Assembly: GCA_014763765.1 (NCBI GenBank)
Contig: JACXUT010000001.1
Location: forward strand, 1-64,000
Source: Micrococcales bacterium
Lineage (GTDB): Bacteria; Actinomycetota; Actinomycetes; Actinomycetales; Cellulomonadaceae
DNA length: 64,000 nucleotides
Direction: 5' to 3'
Shown: positions 52,578 to 60,483 of the stretch, in pieces
Position numbering within the stretch: the first letter of the stretch is position 1
Layout of the letters: every line of letters starts with the position of its first letter
Translations under genes and position numbers: made by a program
The notes under the pieces: generated by a model
Database searches by the model: none
The model's input: only the letters and a program-made list of their open reading frames with translations
What the model was told of the DNA's origin: nothing

Positions 52578-52717
52578 TCACCCGAGCGTGCGGCGCCGCA
52601 CTGGTCGCGTGGGCGTTCGTCCGGGCATTGGTGTTCAGTCCGGTCCTGGTAGTCGCGGCGGCGGCCCAGCTAAGTGCCGAGGACACCCTCGGCATCGATC
52701 CGGCCGAGGGGCTGTAG
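52574..52717 (+). CDS. 47-residue membrane peptide coupled to the surface protein
   Basis: GTG at 52574 overlaps the surface-protein stop as GTGA. The product has one hydrophobic stretch (ALVAWAFVRALVFSPVLVVA) and an acidic tail (LSAEDTLGIDPAEGL). Too short for the usual gene finders, but the coupling and a clean end before a terminator support it. It may help assembly or anchoring of the surface protein. Function unknown. Confidence 0.6.
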   Translation: MITRACGAALVAWAFVRALVFSPVLVVAAAAQLSAEDTLGIDPAEGL

Positions 52718-52778
52718 TCCCCTCGGCCCAAGACGGCGGGTCGTGGTCTCCCTGCCCCTGAGATCGCGACCCGCCCCG

Positions 52779-52814
52779 CCTCGGGCGCCTGGACCTCCTG
52801 CCAGGCGCCCGAGG
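52779..52814 (+). terminator. Hairpin terminator after the surface-protein operon
   Basis: A perfect 14-bp stem (52779-52792 with 52801-52814) with an eight-base loop lies 62 bases after the small peptide gene. It separates the surface-protein unit from the transfer operon that starts at 52959. Confidence 0.75.
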
Positions 52815-52958
52815 CCCGACCGGGCACGGGGGGCCGGTGTCGGTGTGGTGAGGACCCAGACCGCGGGCGAGAACCCTCGGTGACCGGCGGGCGGGTGGCG
52901 ACCCTCACGCACCACCACCCGCCCACCACCCCTTCCACGTGGAACGGAGCAGACGACG

Positions 52959-53438
52959 ATGGGGATCAAGGGACCGGCGACCAGGCCCGTATCGGTGGAT
53001 GACTCCATCCGGGTGCGGGTGCTGCAGGCGTTGGCCAGCGGTGCGTCCCGCGAGGACGTCGCCGCCGCGGAGCGCCTGGACTTCCGGTGCGTGATGCAGT
53101 TGGCCGCGGCAGCCGGGTGGCCGCGCCGCGACCGACTCGCGGTTGCGGCATCCGCGGCGCCATCACCCCCGCCGCTTGCGGCGTCGACGCCGCAGCGGAC
53201 CGTGGCCGCATCGCAGCTCGCCAGGGTGCCACTGCCGCGTCTGGTCGAGGCGGCGATGGCCTCCCGGCACCCGGGAACCCATGCCGCCGCTCGAGCGGCG
53301 GTCCTGGCGGTCCACCAACTGGCGCGGGTTCTGGCTGCGGACACCTCCGCACCCGATCCCACCAGCCGCCGCCGCGCGCCGCGGGCCGCGGACGGGGGGC
53401 GCCATCGACGGGCTGCCGGCATGGAGCAGGGCGAATGA
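52959..53438 (+). CDS. Small HTH-like protein of the transfer operon
   Basis: The 159-residue protein has an N-terminal helical part that could be an HTH (VLQALASGASREDVAAAERL followed by DFRCVMQLAAAAGWP) and a long Ala/Pro/Arg-rich tail. It starts at ATG 52959. Its stop overlaps the next start (ATGA), so it is the first gene of a long coupled operon. A regulatory role is inferred from context only. Confidence 0.6.
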   Translation: MGIKGPATRPVSVDDSIRVRVLQALASGASREDVAAAERLDFRCVMQLAAAAGWPRRDRLAVAASAAPSPPPLAASTPQRTVAASQLARVPLPRLVEAAMASRHPGTHAAARAAVLAVHQLARVLAADTSAPDPTSRRRAPRAADGGRHRRAAGMEQGE

Positions 53439-54457
53439 GCGGTGTGACACCCGCGGCGCCCGTCGAGACCCAGGTGCTGGTCATCGACGCGACTGGCGCT
53501 GACACCGAGGTGATGTCGGTCGACGCCGCGCGGGGCGTTACCGAGCGGATCCGCTCGGCGGCCGTCACCGCGTTCGACGCTCTTGCCGAGGTCGACGGCG
53601 CCGTGCAGGCGGCCTACGACGGCCACGCCTGGGTCGCTCTGGGCTACGAGTCCTGGGAGGCGTACTGCGCCGCGGAGTTCTCCCAGACGCGGATGTGGGC
53701 CACGGTCGAGGAGCGCCACGCCCGCACCCTCGCCCTGCGCGAGGGCGGTATGTCGGTGCGCGCGATCGCCGCGGTGCTCGGCGTGGCCAAGACGACAGTG
53801 CAGCGTGACGTCGCCGCGATGCCACCGCTATCACGTGTCCCAGATGGGACACCTGATAGCGGGAGGTCGGTGGGCCGCGATGCCCGCTCGTACCCCGTGG
53901 TCCGTGCCTCGACCGCGCAGGTGCTCGAGCGGCAGGTGCAGGTCGCGCGCCTGCGGTCGCAGGGGTGGTCTCAGACCGAGGTCGCTCGCGAGCTCGGCGT
54001 CTCCCAGCCCACGGTCTCAGCGGACGAGTCCGCGCTGAGCGCGGCGACGGCCGACCTCGAGGCGGGTGCCCGCGGGCGGGTCGAAGCGGTCATCCAGGGC
54101 GGCGATGTCGTCGACGTCGAGGACCTGGCGAGCGCGATCGGCATCACCCTCGCCCCGGCGGCGACCCCGGGCGCGCTGCTGCTCGAGGCTGCCCGGGCCA
54201 CGGTGCGGGACCTGGTGGCCACCGCGGGGTACCTACGCGACGGGGTGGTGTTCTCCGAGACGTGGGTCAGCGACCGCGACGCGGCCGCACAGTCCAGCGC
54301 GGTTCTGCTGACGCCGCTGACCGCCGTCGTGCGGGATCTGGCCCAGGCCCTCACCCGCCTGGACACGGGCCGGGTGAGCGAGCGCGACCTGCTGCGCGCC
54401 CGAGAGGACGTCGCGCGGGCTGGGCAGTGGCTGGCCGCGTGGGGTGGTCAGCGATGA
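53435..54457 (+). CDS. DNA-binding protein with two HTH motifs (KorB/ParB-like context)
   Basis: The 340-residue protein contains two clear HTH units, MSVRAIAAVLGVAKTTVQRD near residue 105 and WSQTEVARELGVSQPTVSAD near 180, and a helical C-terminal half. It is probably a transcriptional or partition regulator of the element. No ParB catalytic motif (GxRR) is evident. It overlaps both neighbours by ATGA. Confidence 0.75.
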   Translation: MSGVTPAAPVETQVLVIDATGADTEVMSVDAARGVTERIRSAAVTAFDALAEVDGAVQAAYDGHAWVALGYESWEAYCAAEFSQTRMWATVEERHARTLALREGGMSVRAIAAVLGVAKTTVQRDVAAMPPLSRVPDGTPDSGRSVGRDARSYPVVRASTAQVLERQVQVARLRSQGWSQTEVARELGVSQPTVSADESALSAATADLEAGARGRVEAVIQGGDVVDVEDLASAIGITLAPAATPGALLLEAARATVRDLVATAGYLRDGVVFSETWVSDRDAAAQSSAVLLTPLTAVVRDLAQALTRLDTGRVSERDLLRAREDVARAGQWLAAWGGQR

Positions 54458-55272
54458 CCCGCCGCGGCTTCGCCCACGCCCTGTGGCCCGGGCTGTGGCT
54501 CGCCGGGCTGCTCGCCGTCCTGGCGTTCTCGCTGTCGTTCCTCGCGCTGCGCGCGGTGGGCATCGCCTCCGGGGTCGACCCGGCGATCGCGTGGATGTTC
54601 CCGGTCATCATCGACGGGTTCATCGTCCTGGCGACGTGGGCCACGTGGCGGTTCCGCGCGCACGGCCTGCGCGGCGCCTGGTACCCGGCGGGCTCGCTGG
54701 TGGTGTTCTCCGCGGTGTCCCTGACGGGCAACGCCCTGCACGCCCACCCCGTCGAGGTCGGGGACCTGCTCATGGCCCGGTGGGCCGCGGCCGCGTTCTC
54801 CGCGGTGCCGCCCGTGGCGCTGCTGGCCGCCAGCCACATGCTGGTGATGATCGCGACCCACCGCGCCCGCGACCGGGCCGTGATCCCCGCTGAGCCGCCG
54901 GCGGAGGAGCCGGCCGCGGCCGAGCCCGCGGCGGCGGCGGTCGACGTGACCCTCGGGCCGGTCGAGGTGCGGGTCGACGAGGCGCCGGTGCTCGAGGAGC
55001 CCCGTCCTCTGCTCCAGGCGGTGCCGGCGCAGCGGGCACCGCAGCTGCACGCGGTCGCGAACGTCGAGGACCTGGCGCAGGCCGAGGAGGACCCGCTGCT
55101 CGTGTGGGTCCGCGGCCGGACGCGTGACGGCCTGCCGGTCTCGGCGCGCCTCGCGCATGAGGACGGTGTGGTGGGTGCCGAGTCGACCGGGCGACGCCGT
55201 CTGCGGGTCCTGCGCGAGCAGCACCCGGAGCTGTTCGCCGAGGCGGAGCCCCGCACGGCAGGTCCGAGGTGA
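54454..55272 (+). CDS. DUF2637 spread-type membrane protein
   Basis: The 272-residue protein has four membrane helices in its first 130 residues (LAGLLAVLAFSLSFLALRAV, MFPVIIDGFIVLATWATWRF and two more), the pattern of DUF2637/SpdB-type spread proteins of Streptomyces plasmids and ICEs. A cytoplasmic Ala/Glu-rich region follows, with a C-terminal segment (ARLAHEDGVVGAESTGRRRL) that could bind DNA. Spread proteins promote intramycelial plasmid movement; in a non-mycelial host the role may be pore support. Confidence 0.82.
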   Translation: MTRRGFAHALWPGLWLAGLLAVLAFSLSFLALRAVGIASGVDPAIAWMFPVIIDGFIVLATWATWRFRAHGLRGAWYPAGSLVVFSAVSLTGNALHAHPVEVGDLLMARWAAAAFSAVPPVALLAASHMLVMIATHRARDRAVIPAEPPAEEPAAAEPAAAAVDVTLGPVEVRVDEAPVLEEPRPLLQAVPAQRAPQLHAVANVEDLAQAEEDPLLVWVRGRTRDGLPVSARLAHEDGVVGAESTGRRRLRVLREQHPELFAEAEPRTAGPR

Positions 55273-55979
55273 GCGCGCAGGTGCTGAGCATGAACCGTCC
55301 GACTCCGGCGCAGCGCCCGTGGTCCAGCGCGGCGCCGATCGGCCTGGGTGCGGCGGCGGACATGGTGGAACCGACCTGGGCCGAGTTCGCCGACGCTGTA
55401 CGTGAGCAGGAGCCGATGGTGCGCCGCTGGCTGTACCGGCTGGGGCGCTCATGCGACGTCGACCTGGTGATGGGTGAGGTGCAGTCCACGGCGTGGCTGA
55501 GGCTGCCGGCGTGGCGGTCGCTCGATCCGCGCCCGCCGCTGGGTGCGTACGTCAACGGGATCGCCCGGCGGTGTGTGCAGGAGTGGCGTCGCGGTGACAT
55601 GACCAAGCGCGGCGGGACCGGTGGGCCCGGGCAGGACATCGCCGGCGACATCGGGGACCTGCCGCCCGGCAGCGGACCATGGGCCGGCCTGGACGGGCGG
55701 GTGGACGCCGAGGAGCAGCCCGACACGCTGGCTGAGCTCGCGGTCGCGCTGCGGACCCTGCACGCCCTGGTCATCTCCCGGCCCGGCGGGACGGCTGCGT
55801 GGCAGCGGCTGCTGTCCGACGCGCTGCACGACGTGCGCGGCGAGCAGCTGCGCACGGAGATCCGTCTGTTCCTCGACTGCCACCTCGAGGGCCGGCCCGC
55901 CCGGGTCGGTCCTCGCCTGCAGCAGATCCTCAAGGGCACGGGCCGCTCCAGCGTCCCTACCCAGCGGCGGGTGGTCTGA
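55269..55979 (+). CDS. Sigma-70-like factor of the element
   Basis: The 236-residue protein has an ECF region-2-like helix set (WAEFADAVREQEPMVRRWLY, then DVDLVMGEVQSTAWLRLPAW and VNGIARRCVQEWRR), where the last part matches the -10 recognition helix. A linker and a helical second half follow that may act as a degenerate region 4. GTG start overlapping DUF2637 gene as GTGA. It may direct transcription of the transfer genes downstream. Region 4 is weak, so this is a tentative call. Confidence 0.6.
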   Translation: MSAQVLSMNRPTPAQRPWSSAAPIGLGAAADMVEPTWAEFADAVREQEPMVRRWLYRLGRSCDVDLVMGEVQSTAWLRLPAWRSLDPRPPLGAYVNGIARRCVQEWRRGDMTKRGGTGGPGQDIAGDIGDLPPGSGPWAGLDGRVDAEEQPDTLAELAVALRTLHALVISRPGGTAAWQRLLSDALHDVRGEQLRTEIRLFLDCHLEGRPARVGPRLQQILKGTGRSSVPTQRRVV

Positions 55980-55980
55980 C

Positions 55981-56103
55981 GTGGCCGGCGATCAGGCTCC
56001 CACGCCGGCGACCGGGTGCGCGCGAACGGGCATGTCCTCGCGCGCACCGGTCGAACCTCCTGAGCCCTGCACCCGACCCGGCCGCGATCAGGCGGCGGGC
56101 TGA
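55981..56103 (+). CDS. 40-residue coupled frame
   Basis: GTG at 55981 lies one base after the sigma-like gene stop, and its TGA overlaps the ATG of the hydrolase gene (TGATG). It fills the gap exactly and would couple translation through the operon. The peptide (AGDQAPTPATGCARTGMSSR and a Pro/Arg-rich end) is not recognisable and may merely carry ribosomes forward. Confidence 0.4.
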   Translation: MAGDQAPTPATGCARTGMSSRAPVEPPEPCTRPGRDQAAG

Positions 56104-57242
56104 TGCCCGCGCCGGTCGCGGTCGGCGCGGCCGCGAAGGTCGCCGGCGGCAAGTCCGGTGCGCTGCGCGCCGCCGGCGCCCTGGGCGGCAAGAAGAAGGG
56201 CAAGAAGAAGGGTGGGCGGGGCTGCCTGATCACCGCGGTGATCGCGGCGTTGGTGGTGATTGTGACGGTCGCCGCGCCGCTGTTGCTCCTGGTCGTGCTG
56301 CTCGGCGGCGCGGAGGGCGGCAAGCAGGCCACCTTGTCCGAGCGTTCGGAGGTCCCCGAGGAGTACCTGGCGGTCCTGATGTCCGCGGCCGGAACCTGCG
56401 AGGACGTCGGGGCGCCGTTGCTGGCCGCGCAGGTCGACGTCGAGTCGGACTGGAACCCGCGGGCGGAGTCGTGGGCCGGTGCGATGGGCCTGGCGCAGTT
56501 CATGCCCACCACGTGGGCGCAGTGGGGCAGCGACGGCGACGGCGACGGCCTGGCCGACGTGTTCAACGGCAAGGACGCCATCACCTCCCAGGCCGCGTAC
56601 CTGTGCGACCTGGTGGCCCGCGCGGAGTCGGCGATCGCCGCGGGGACGATCACGGGCGACCCGGTGTCGGTGGCGCTGGCGGCGTACAACGCCGGCTGGT
56701 CGGCCGTCGCCGGCGCGGGCGGGATCCCGGCCGTGGCGCAGGAGTACGTCACCAAGGTCCTGGCCGCGATGACCGGGTACCTGTGGCTCGACCCCACGGC
56801 CGGCCCTGGTGGGACCGCGTCGGGGTCCGCGATCGTGGACGCCGCGATGGTGTGGGTCGGCTACCCGTACGTGTGGGGCGGAGGCACGATCAACGGCCCC
56901 AGCAAGATCGGCGTCGACGGCCGCGGCCCCGGGTTCGACTGCTCCGGCCTGGTCCTGAACGCCGTCTACGCCGCGACCGGCCTGCAGCTCGACCACCTGG
57001 CCGACTCCCAGGCCCGCGACAACCGCGGCATCACCATCGCCCGGGACTTCTCCCAGATGCAGCCCGGCGACGTCGTCGCGTTCTCCAACTCCGGCGGGCG
57101 GCGCTACCAGCACGTCGGGATCTACATCGGCGACGGCCAGATGGTCCACGCCCCGACCACCGGCAAGAACGTGCAGGTCGTCGACCTGCAGAACAACCGC
57201 TACTACGGGGCCATGGTCTGGTCCATCCGGAGGTTCGCATGA
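56103..57242 (+). CDS. Bifunctional peptidoglycan hydrolase (SLT plus NlpC/P60)
   Basis: The 379-residue protein has a Lys/Gly-rich cytoplasmic start, one membrane anchor (about residues 40-70) and two extracellular enzyme domains. The first is a lytic transglycosylase with QVDVESDWNPRAES (catalytic Glu) and MGLAQFMPTTW; the second is an NlpC/P60 endopeptidase with GFDCSGLV (catalytic Cys) and HVGIYIGDGQMVHAP (catalytic His). Such VirB1/TcpG-type proteins open the cell wall for the conjugation channel. The position ahead of channel genes agrees. Confidence 0.93.
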   Translation: MPAPVAVGAAAKVAGGKSGALRAAGALGGKKKGKKKGGRGCLITAVIAALVVIVTVAAPLLLLVVLLGGAEGGKQATLSERSEVPEEYLAVLMSAAGTCEDVGAPLLAAQVDVESDWNPRAESWAGAMGLAQFMPTTWAQWGSDGDGDGLADVFNGKDAITSQAAYLCDLVARAESAIAAGTITGDPVSVALAAYNAGWSAVAGAGGIPAVAQEYVTKVLAAMTGYLWLDPTAGPGGTASGSAIVDAAMVWVGYPYVWGGGTINGPSKIGVDGRGPGFDCSGLVLNAVYAATGLQLDHLADSQARDNRGITIARDFSQMQPGDVVAFSNSGGRRYQHVGIYIGDGQMVHAPTTGKNVQVVDLQNNRYYGAMVWSIRRFA

Positions 57243-57886
57243 AGGACGAGCTGAGCGTGCCCATCGTGATCGGGTGGGTGGCGGCGCTCATCATCGTCGG
57301 TGGTGTCGCGCTGTGGGCCGCCACAGCTGGTGGCAGCCCACTGCCCTGGAGGACTCCCGCTGCGAGCGAGGCGCCCACCGCCGCGGCGAGCCAGGAGCCC
57401 ACCGCGCCCACGCCGACCACCAGCCCGGATGCGCCGGGAGACGAGGGGGCTGGTGCTGCGGGCGGCGACGAGCACCCGGCGAGCGGCGCCGACGTCGACG
57501 CGGTCGCGGCCGCGTTCGCCGCGGCGATGGTCGAGGTCGACGCGGCCACGGACACCGGCCCGTCCGCCGCGGTCGAGCGTGCGACACGCTGGACGACGCC
57601 CGAGCTGGCGGCCGAGCTGCAGGCCGCGCAGGTGACGTCCGGTGCGTCGTGGTGGTCCGAGCTCCAGGCGCACGGCGGGGCGACCACGGCGCAGGTCACG
57701 CCGGTGGAGGACTCCGGCCAGCCCGAGGACACCGCGACCACGGCCTACCGGGTGCGGTGGGTCGAGCGCCTCGCGACGGCGCCCGACGGCTGGGAGGGCG
57801 AGCCCTACGGCCAGACCATGTTCATCACGCTGACCCGGACCGACGCCACCGCCGCGTGGCTGGTCTCGGACGTCACGGTCGGCTGA
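57239..57886 (+). CDS. VirB8/TcpC-like channel protein
   Basis: The 215-residue protein has one N-terminal membrane helix (VIGWVAALIIVGGVALWAA), a Ser/Thr/Pro/Glu-rich spacer and a C-terminal domain of about 120 residues with the alpha-plus-beta pattern of NTF2-like VirB8/TcpC proteins (ending MFITLTRTDATAAWLVSDVT). It would form part of the wall-spanning conjugation complex. ATG overlaps the hydrolase stop. Confidence 0.72.
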   Translation: MKDELSVPIVIGWVAALIIVGGVALWAATAGGSPLPWRTPAASEAPTAAASQEPTAPTPTTSPDAPGDEGAGAAGGDEHPASGADVDAVAAAFAAAMVEVDAATDTGPSAAVERATRWTTPELAAELQAAQVTSGASWWSELQAHGGATTAQVTPVEDSGQPEDTATTAYRVRWVERLATAPDGWEGEPYGQTMFITLTRTDATAAWLVSDVTVG

Positions 57887-57896
57887 GGAGGACACG

Positions 57897-58184
57897 ATGC
57901 GTCGGCTCGACGACTCCCTGAACCGGCTCCAGCTCGACGGGTCCTGGCTCGGCTTCACGGTGAACCTGCAGGACCTCGCCGGGGCGGCGCTGGCCACCGG
58001 CATCGTCCTGGCGGTCGCCGGCCTGGTCACCGGCGCGCTGATGCTCGCCGCGACGCAGATCTTCGGCGCCGAGATCCCGTCCAAGGCGCTGCGGCGGATG
58101 ATCACCGCGGTCCTCGCTGCCATCGTGCTGGGCTCGCTCAGCGGGATGGTCGGCTGGGGCATGCAGTACGACATGCCGCTGTAG
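57897..58184 (+). CDS. Small two-helix membrane protein (pilin-like)
   Basis: The 95-residue protein has two long hydrophobic helices (DLAGAALATGIVLAVAGLVT and MITAVLAAIVLGSLSGMVGW) separated by a short polar loop, the layout of VirB2/TrbC-type pilins and other small T4SS membrane proteins. GGAGG lies in front of the ATG. It is followed, after a hairpin, by a second protein of the same size and topology. Confidence 0.75.
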   Translation: MRRLDDSLNRLQLDGSWLGFTVNLQDLAGAALATGIVLAVAGLVTGALMLAATQIFGAEIPSKALRRMITAVLAAIVLGSLSGMVGWGMQYDMPL

Positions 58185-58210
58185 GGCGGTATCGACCGGG
58201 CGATGCGGTT

Positions 58211-58232
58211 CGACCCTCGACGTGGAGGGTCG
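58211..58232 (+). other. Intergenic hairpin
   Basis: An 8-bp perfect stem (58211-58218 with 58225-58232) with a six-base loop lies between the two pilin-like genes in the only sizeable gap of the transfer operon. It could set differential mRNA stability or partial termination, raising the first protein relative to later ones. Confidence 0.5.
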
Positions 58233-58277
58233 AGCGCCCACCCACAGGGGGCGGGTGCACCGACAGCGAGGTGCCCG

Positions 58278-58610
58278 ATGAGCCGCGTGCTGACCACCTT
58301 CTCCGCCCTCCCGGCCCGACCGCCGCTGCTGACGGCGAACGACCCCGGGGTCACGATCAACTTCGACTACTGGCCGTTCGCGGCCGAGCTTCAGAACGCC
58401 GTCGGTGGTCTCGCCGGCATCGCGCTGATCCTGCTGGTCGCCGCCGTCGTCATCTCGGGCGTGGCCTGGGCGATCAGCCGCGCGGCCGGCGCCGGCAAGA
58501 TGCAGACCGTCACGGGGGCGGCGTTCCTGATCGCGGCCCTCGCCGCGGTGATCATCGGCTCCGCCAGCGGGGCGATCGGCTGGTTCTCCGAGCGTTACCT
58601 CGGGTTCTGA
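58278..58610 (+). CDS. DUF6112-type two-helix membrane protein
   Basis: The 110-residue protein has a polar N-terminus (DPGVTINFDYWPFAAELQNA) and two membrane helices (LAGIALILLVAAVVISGVAW and AAFLIAALAAVIIGSASGAI). It matches the small membrane protein found before TrbL-like and SCO6880-family genes in actinobacterial ICEs (DUF6112 as I recall it). It is probably a pilin-like or channel component. GAGGTG precedes ATG at 58278. Confidence 0.75.
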   Translation: MSRVLTTFSALPARPPLLTANDPGVTINFDYWPFAAELQNAVGGLAGIALILLVAAVVISGVAWAISRAAGAGKMQTVTGAAFLIAALAAVIIGSASGAIGWFSERYLGF

Positions 58611-58617
58611 CCGACCC

Positions 58618-60483
58618 ATGGACGAGATCGTTGCCGTCTGGCAGCCGGTGCGCGCCGGCGTGATCGACCTCGCGCACCGGCTGCGGCGCGCCGTCACGCA
58701 CGCGCCGAGGCGGGCCCGCGCGATCGCCGTCGCGGTCGTCGCTGCGGCCTGCTCGGCGTGGTCGCTGCTCCCGGACGTCAACGATGTCCTGACCGACTGG
58801 TCCGGTGCCCTCAGCGGGTCGACGACCGGCCTGCTCACGGGTGCGTTCTCCGGTCAGCTCGGCTCGATCAGCGCCGGGGAGTGGAACATCGCCACGGCGA
58901 TGACCGGCAAGCTCGGCATGGTCATGGGCGTGGTGGCCGTCGCCCTGTGCGGGGTGCAGGTCATCGCCGCGATCGTCGCCGGTGACCACGCGCGCTTGGG
59001 CTACGCCGCGCTGTGGGCGCTCATCGCGTGGCCGGCCACTGCGACCGCGGTGTGGCTGATCGTGAAGGTCACCGCGGCGATCGACGCCCTGGCGATCGGG
59101 ATGCTCTCGACGTCCGGGTCCGCGCAGGACATCGCGCTGGTGTTCACGATGCTGCTGGCCAACGCCGGCAACCAGCCGTTCATGCTCGTGGTCTGGGCGG
59201 TCCTGCTGTGGCTGCCGTCGCTGGTGCTGTCCCTGGTGATGGCGTTCCGGAACTACTCGCTGCTGCTGCTGGTCGGGTTCGCCCCGGCCGCGGTCATGTC
59301 CCAGGGGTGGCGGGCACTGCGCCCGGTCGTGACCAAGTGGGCGCAGGCCGTGGTCGCGCTGATCCTGGCCAAGGTGTTCGCCGCGGGGATCCTCGTGCTG
59401 GCGATGGATCTGGTCACCGGGTCCCCGGACCTGGGTGCGCTGATCACCGGCATGGTCGGGTTGTGGATGGCGTGCATGTCGCCGGCCGCGTCCATGGCGG
59501 TCATGGGCTGGGCCGGTGGGCAGCTCGCTGACGCCGGCGCCTCCCGGGCGGGCGCCGGTGCACGTCGCGCCGGCCAGGCCGCGGCCGCGCCGCTGCGCAG
59601 CGCCGGGCAGAACGCGACCAACCGTCTGGTCGACCAGGCCACGCACCGTGTGCGGGAGTCGCTGAAGGCGCGCGCTACGGCCAGCAAGCCCGTCGACAAC
59701 CCGGCACCTGCCGCGGGCCCGAACAGCAACGACCCCGGGCAGCAGGCCGCTGGTACCTCCGGGCAGTCCGCCGGGGGTGCCGGAGCCAAGGCGACCTCCG
59801 GCGCCGGGGCAGCAGCCGGGCCTGCGGGGGCGTCCGGTGCGGCAGGCGGTGCAGGCGCTGGGGCCGGTGGCGCGGCCGCGGGCGGTGCCGCGGCCGGGGC
59901 GAGCGCCGGTGCGGCGGCCGGCCCGGTGGGCGCGGCCGTCGGTGCCGGGGCCGGTCTGGTCAAGTCCGGCATCGACAAGGTCCGGGGCGCTGTGGCCGGT
60001 GCGGCCGCGCAGGGCACCCCGGACGCGTCGTCCGGGCAGGACACGTCCGCCGGACGCGGGGGCGCTGGGGAGTCCGGTGACCGGCTGCGCAGTGCGGTCG
60101 CCGCGATGTCCGGGGCGAACGACCACCTGCTCACCGCACCCGGCTCGAGCGGCCCGTCCGGGGCGGGCTCGTCCGGGATGGCAGGCGCGCCCGGGACGGC
60201 CGGCTCGGCCGGTTCGTCCGGGACCGCCGCTGAGTCCGTGGTGACCGCACGCACCGCGCCCGGCGGTCCGGGCGGGGGCCGCGGCGGTGGCGGCTCCGGT
60301 GAGCAGCGTGGTGGCGCGCAGAGCGCTGCCGGCAGCAACCAGCCGGGTCCCGACGCACGGGCGGCGGACACCGGGGCGTCGCGGCCGCGCACCGCTCCGG
60401 GTGGCGGCAGCGTCCGCCGGCCTTCTGGTCCTGGTTCGTCGTCCGGGGGCCAGTCCGGTCCCTCGCTGTTCGGAGGTCGCTGA
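58618..60483 (+). CDS. TrbL/VirB6-like membrane protein
   Basis: The 621-residue protein has about six to seven membrane helices in residues 30-300 (for example VVAVALCGVQVIAAIVAG and VVWAVLLWLPSLVLSLVMAF), as in TrbL/VirB6 inner-membrane channel proteins. A 300-residue, very Gly/Ala/Ser-rich, probably disordered tail follows. Such tails occur in actinobacterial TrbL proteins and lie in the cytoplasm or channel. The stop overlaps the next start (TGATG). Confidence 0.85.
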   Translation: MDEIVAVWQPVRAGVIDLAHRLRRAVTHAPRRARAIAVAVVAAACSAWSLLPDVNDVLTDWSGALSGSTTGLLTGAFSGQLGSISAGEWNIATAMTGKLGMVMGVVAVALCGVQVIAAIVAGDHARLGYAALWALIAWPATATAVWLIVKVTAAIDALAIGMLSTSGSAQDIALVFTMLLANAGNQPFMLVVWAVLLWLPSLVLSLVMAFRNYSLLLLVGFAPAAVMSQGWRALRPVVTKWAQAVVALILAKVFAAGILVLAMDLVTGSPDLGALITGMVGLWMACMSPAASMAVMGWAGGQLADAGASRAGAGARRAGQAAAAPLRSAGQNATNRLVDQATHRVRESLKARATASKPVDNPAPAAGPNSNDPGQQAAGTSGQSAGGAGAKATSGAGAAAGPAGASGAAGGAGAGAGGAAAGGAAAGASAGAAAGPVGAAVGAGAGLVKSGIDKVRGAVAGAAAQGTPDASSGQDTSAGRGGAGESGDRLRSAVAAMSGANDHLLTAPGSSGPSGAGSSGMAGAPGTAGSAGSSGTAAESVVTARTAPGGPGGGRGGGGSGEQRGGAQSAAGSNQPGPDARAADTGASRPRTAPGGGSVRRPSGPGSSSGGQSGPSLFGGR

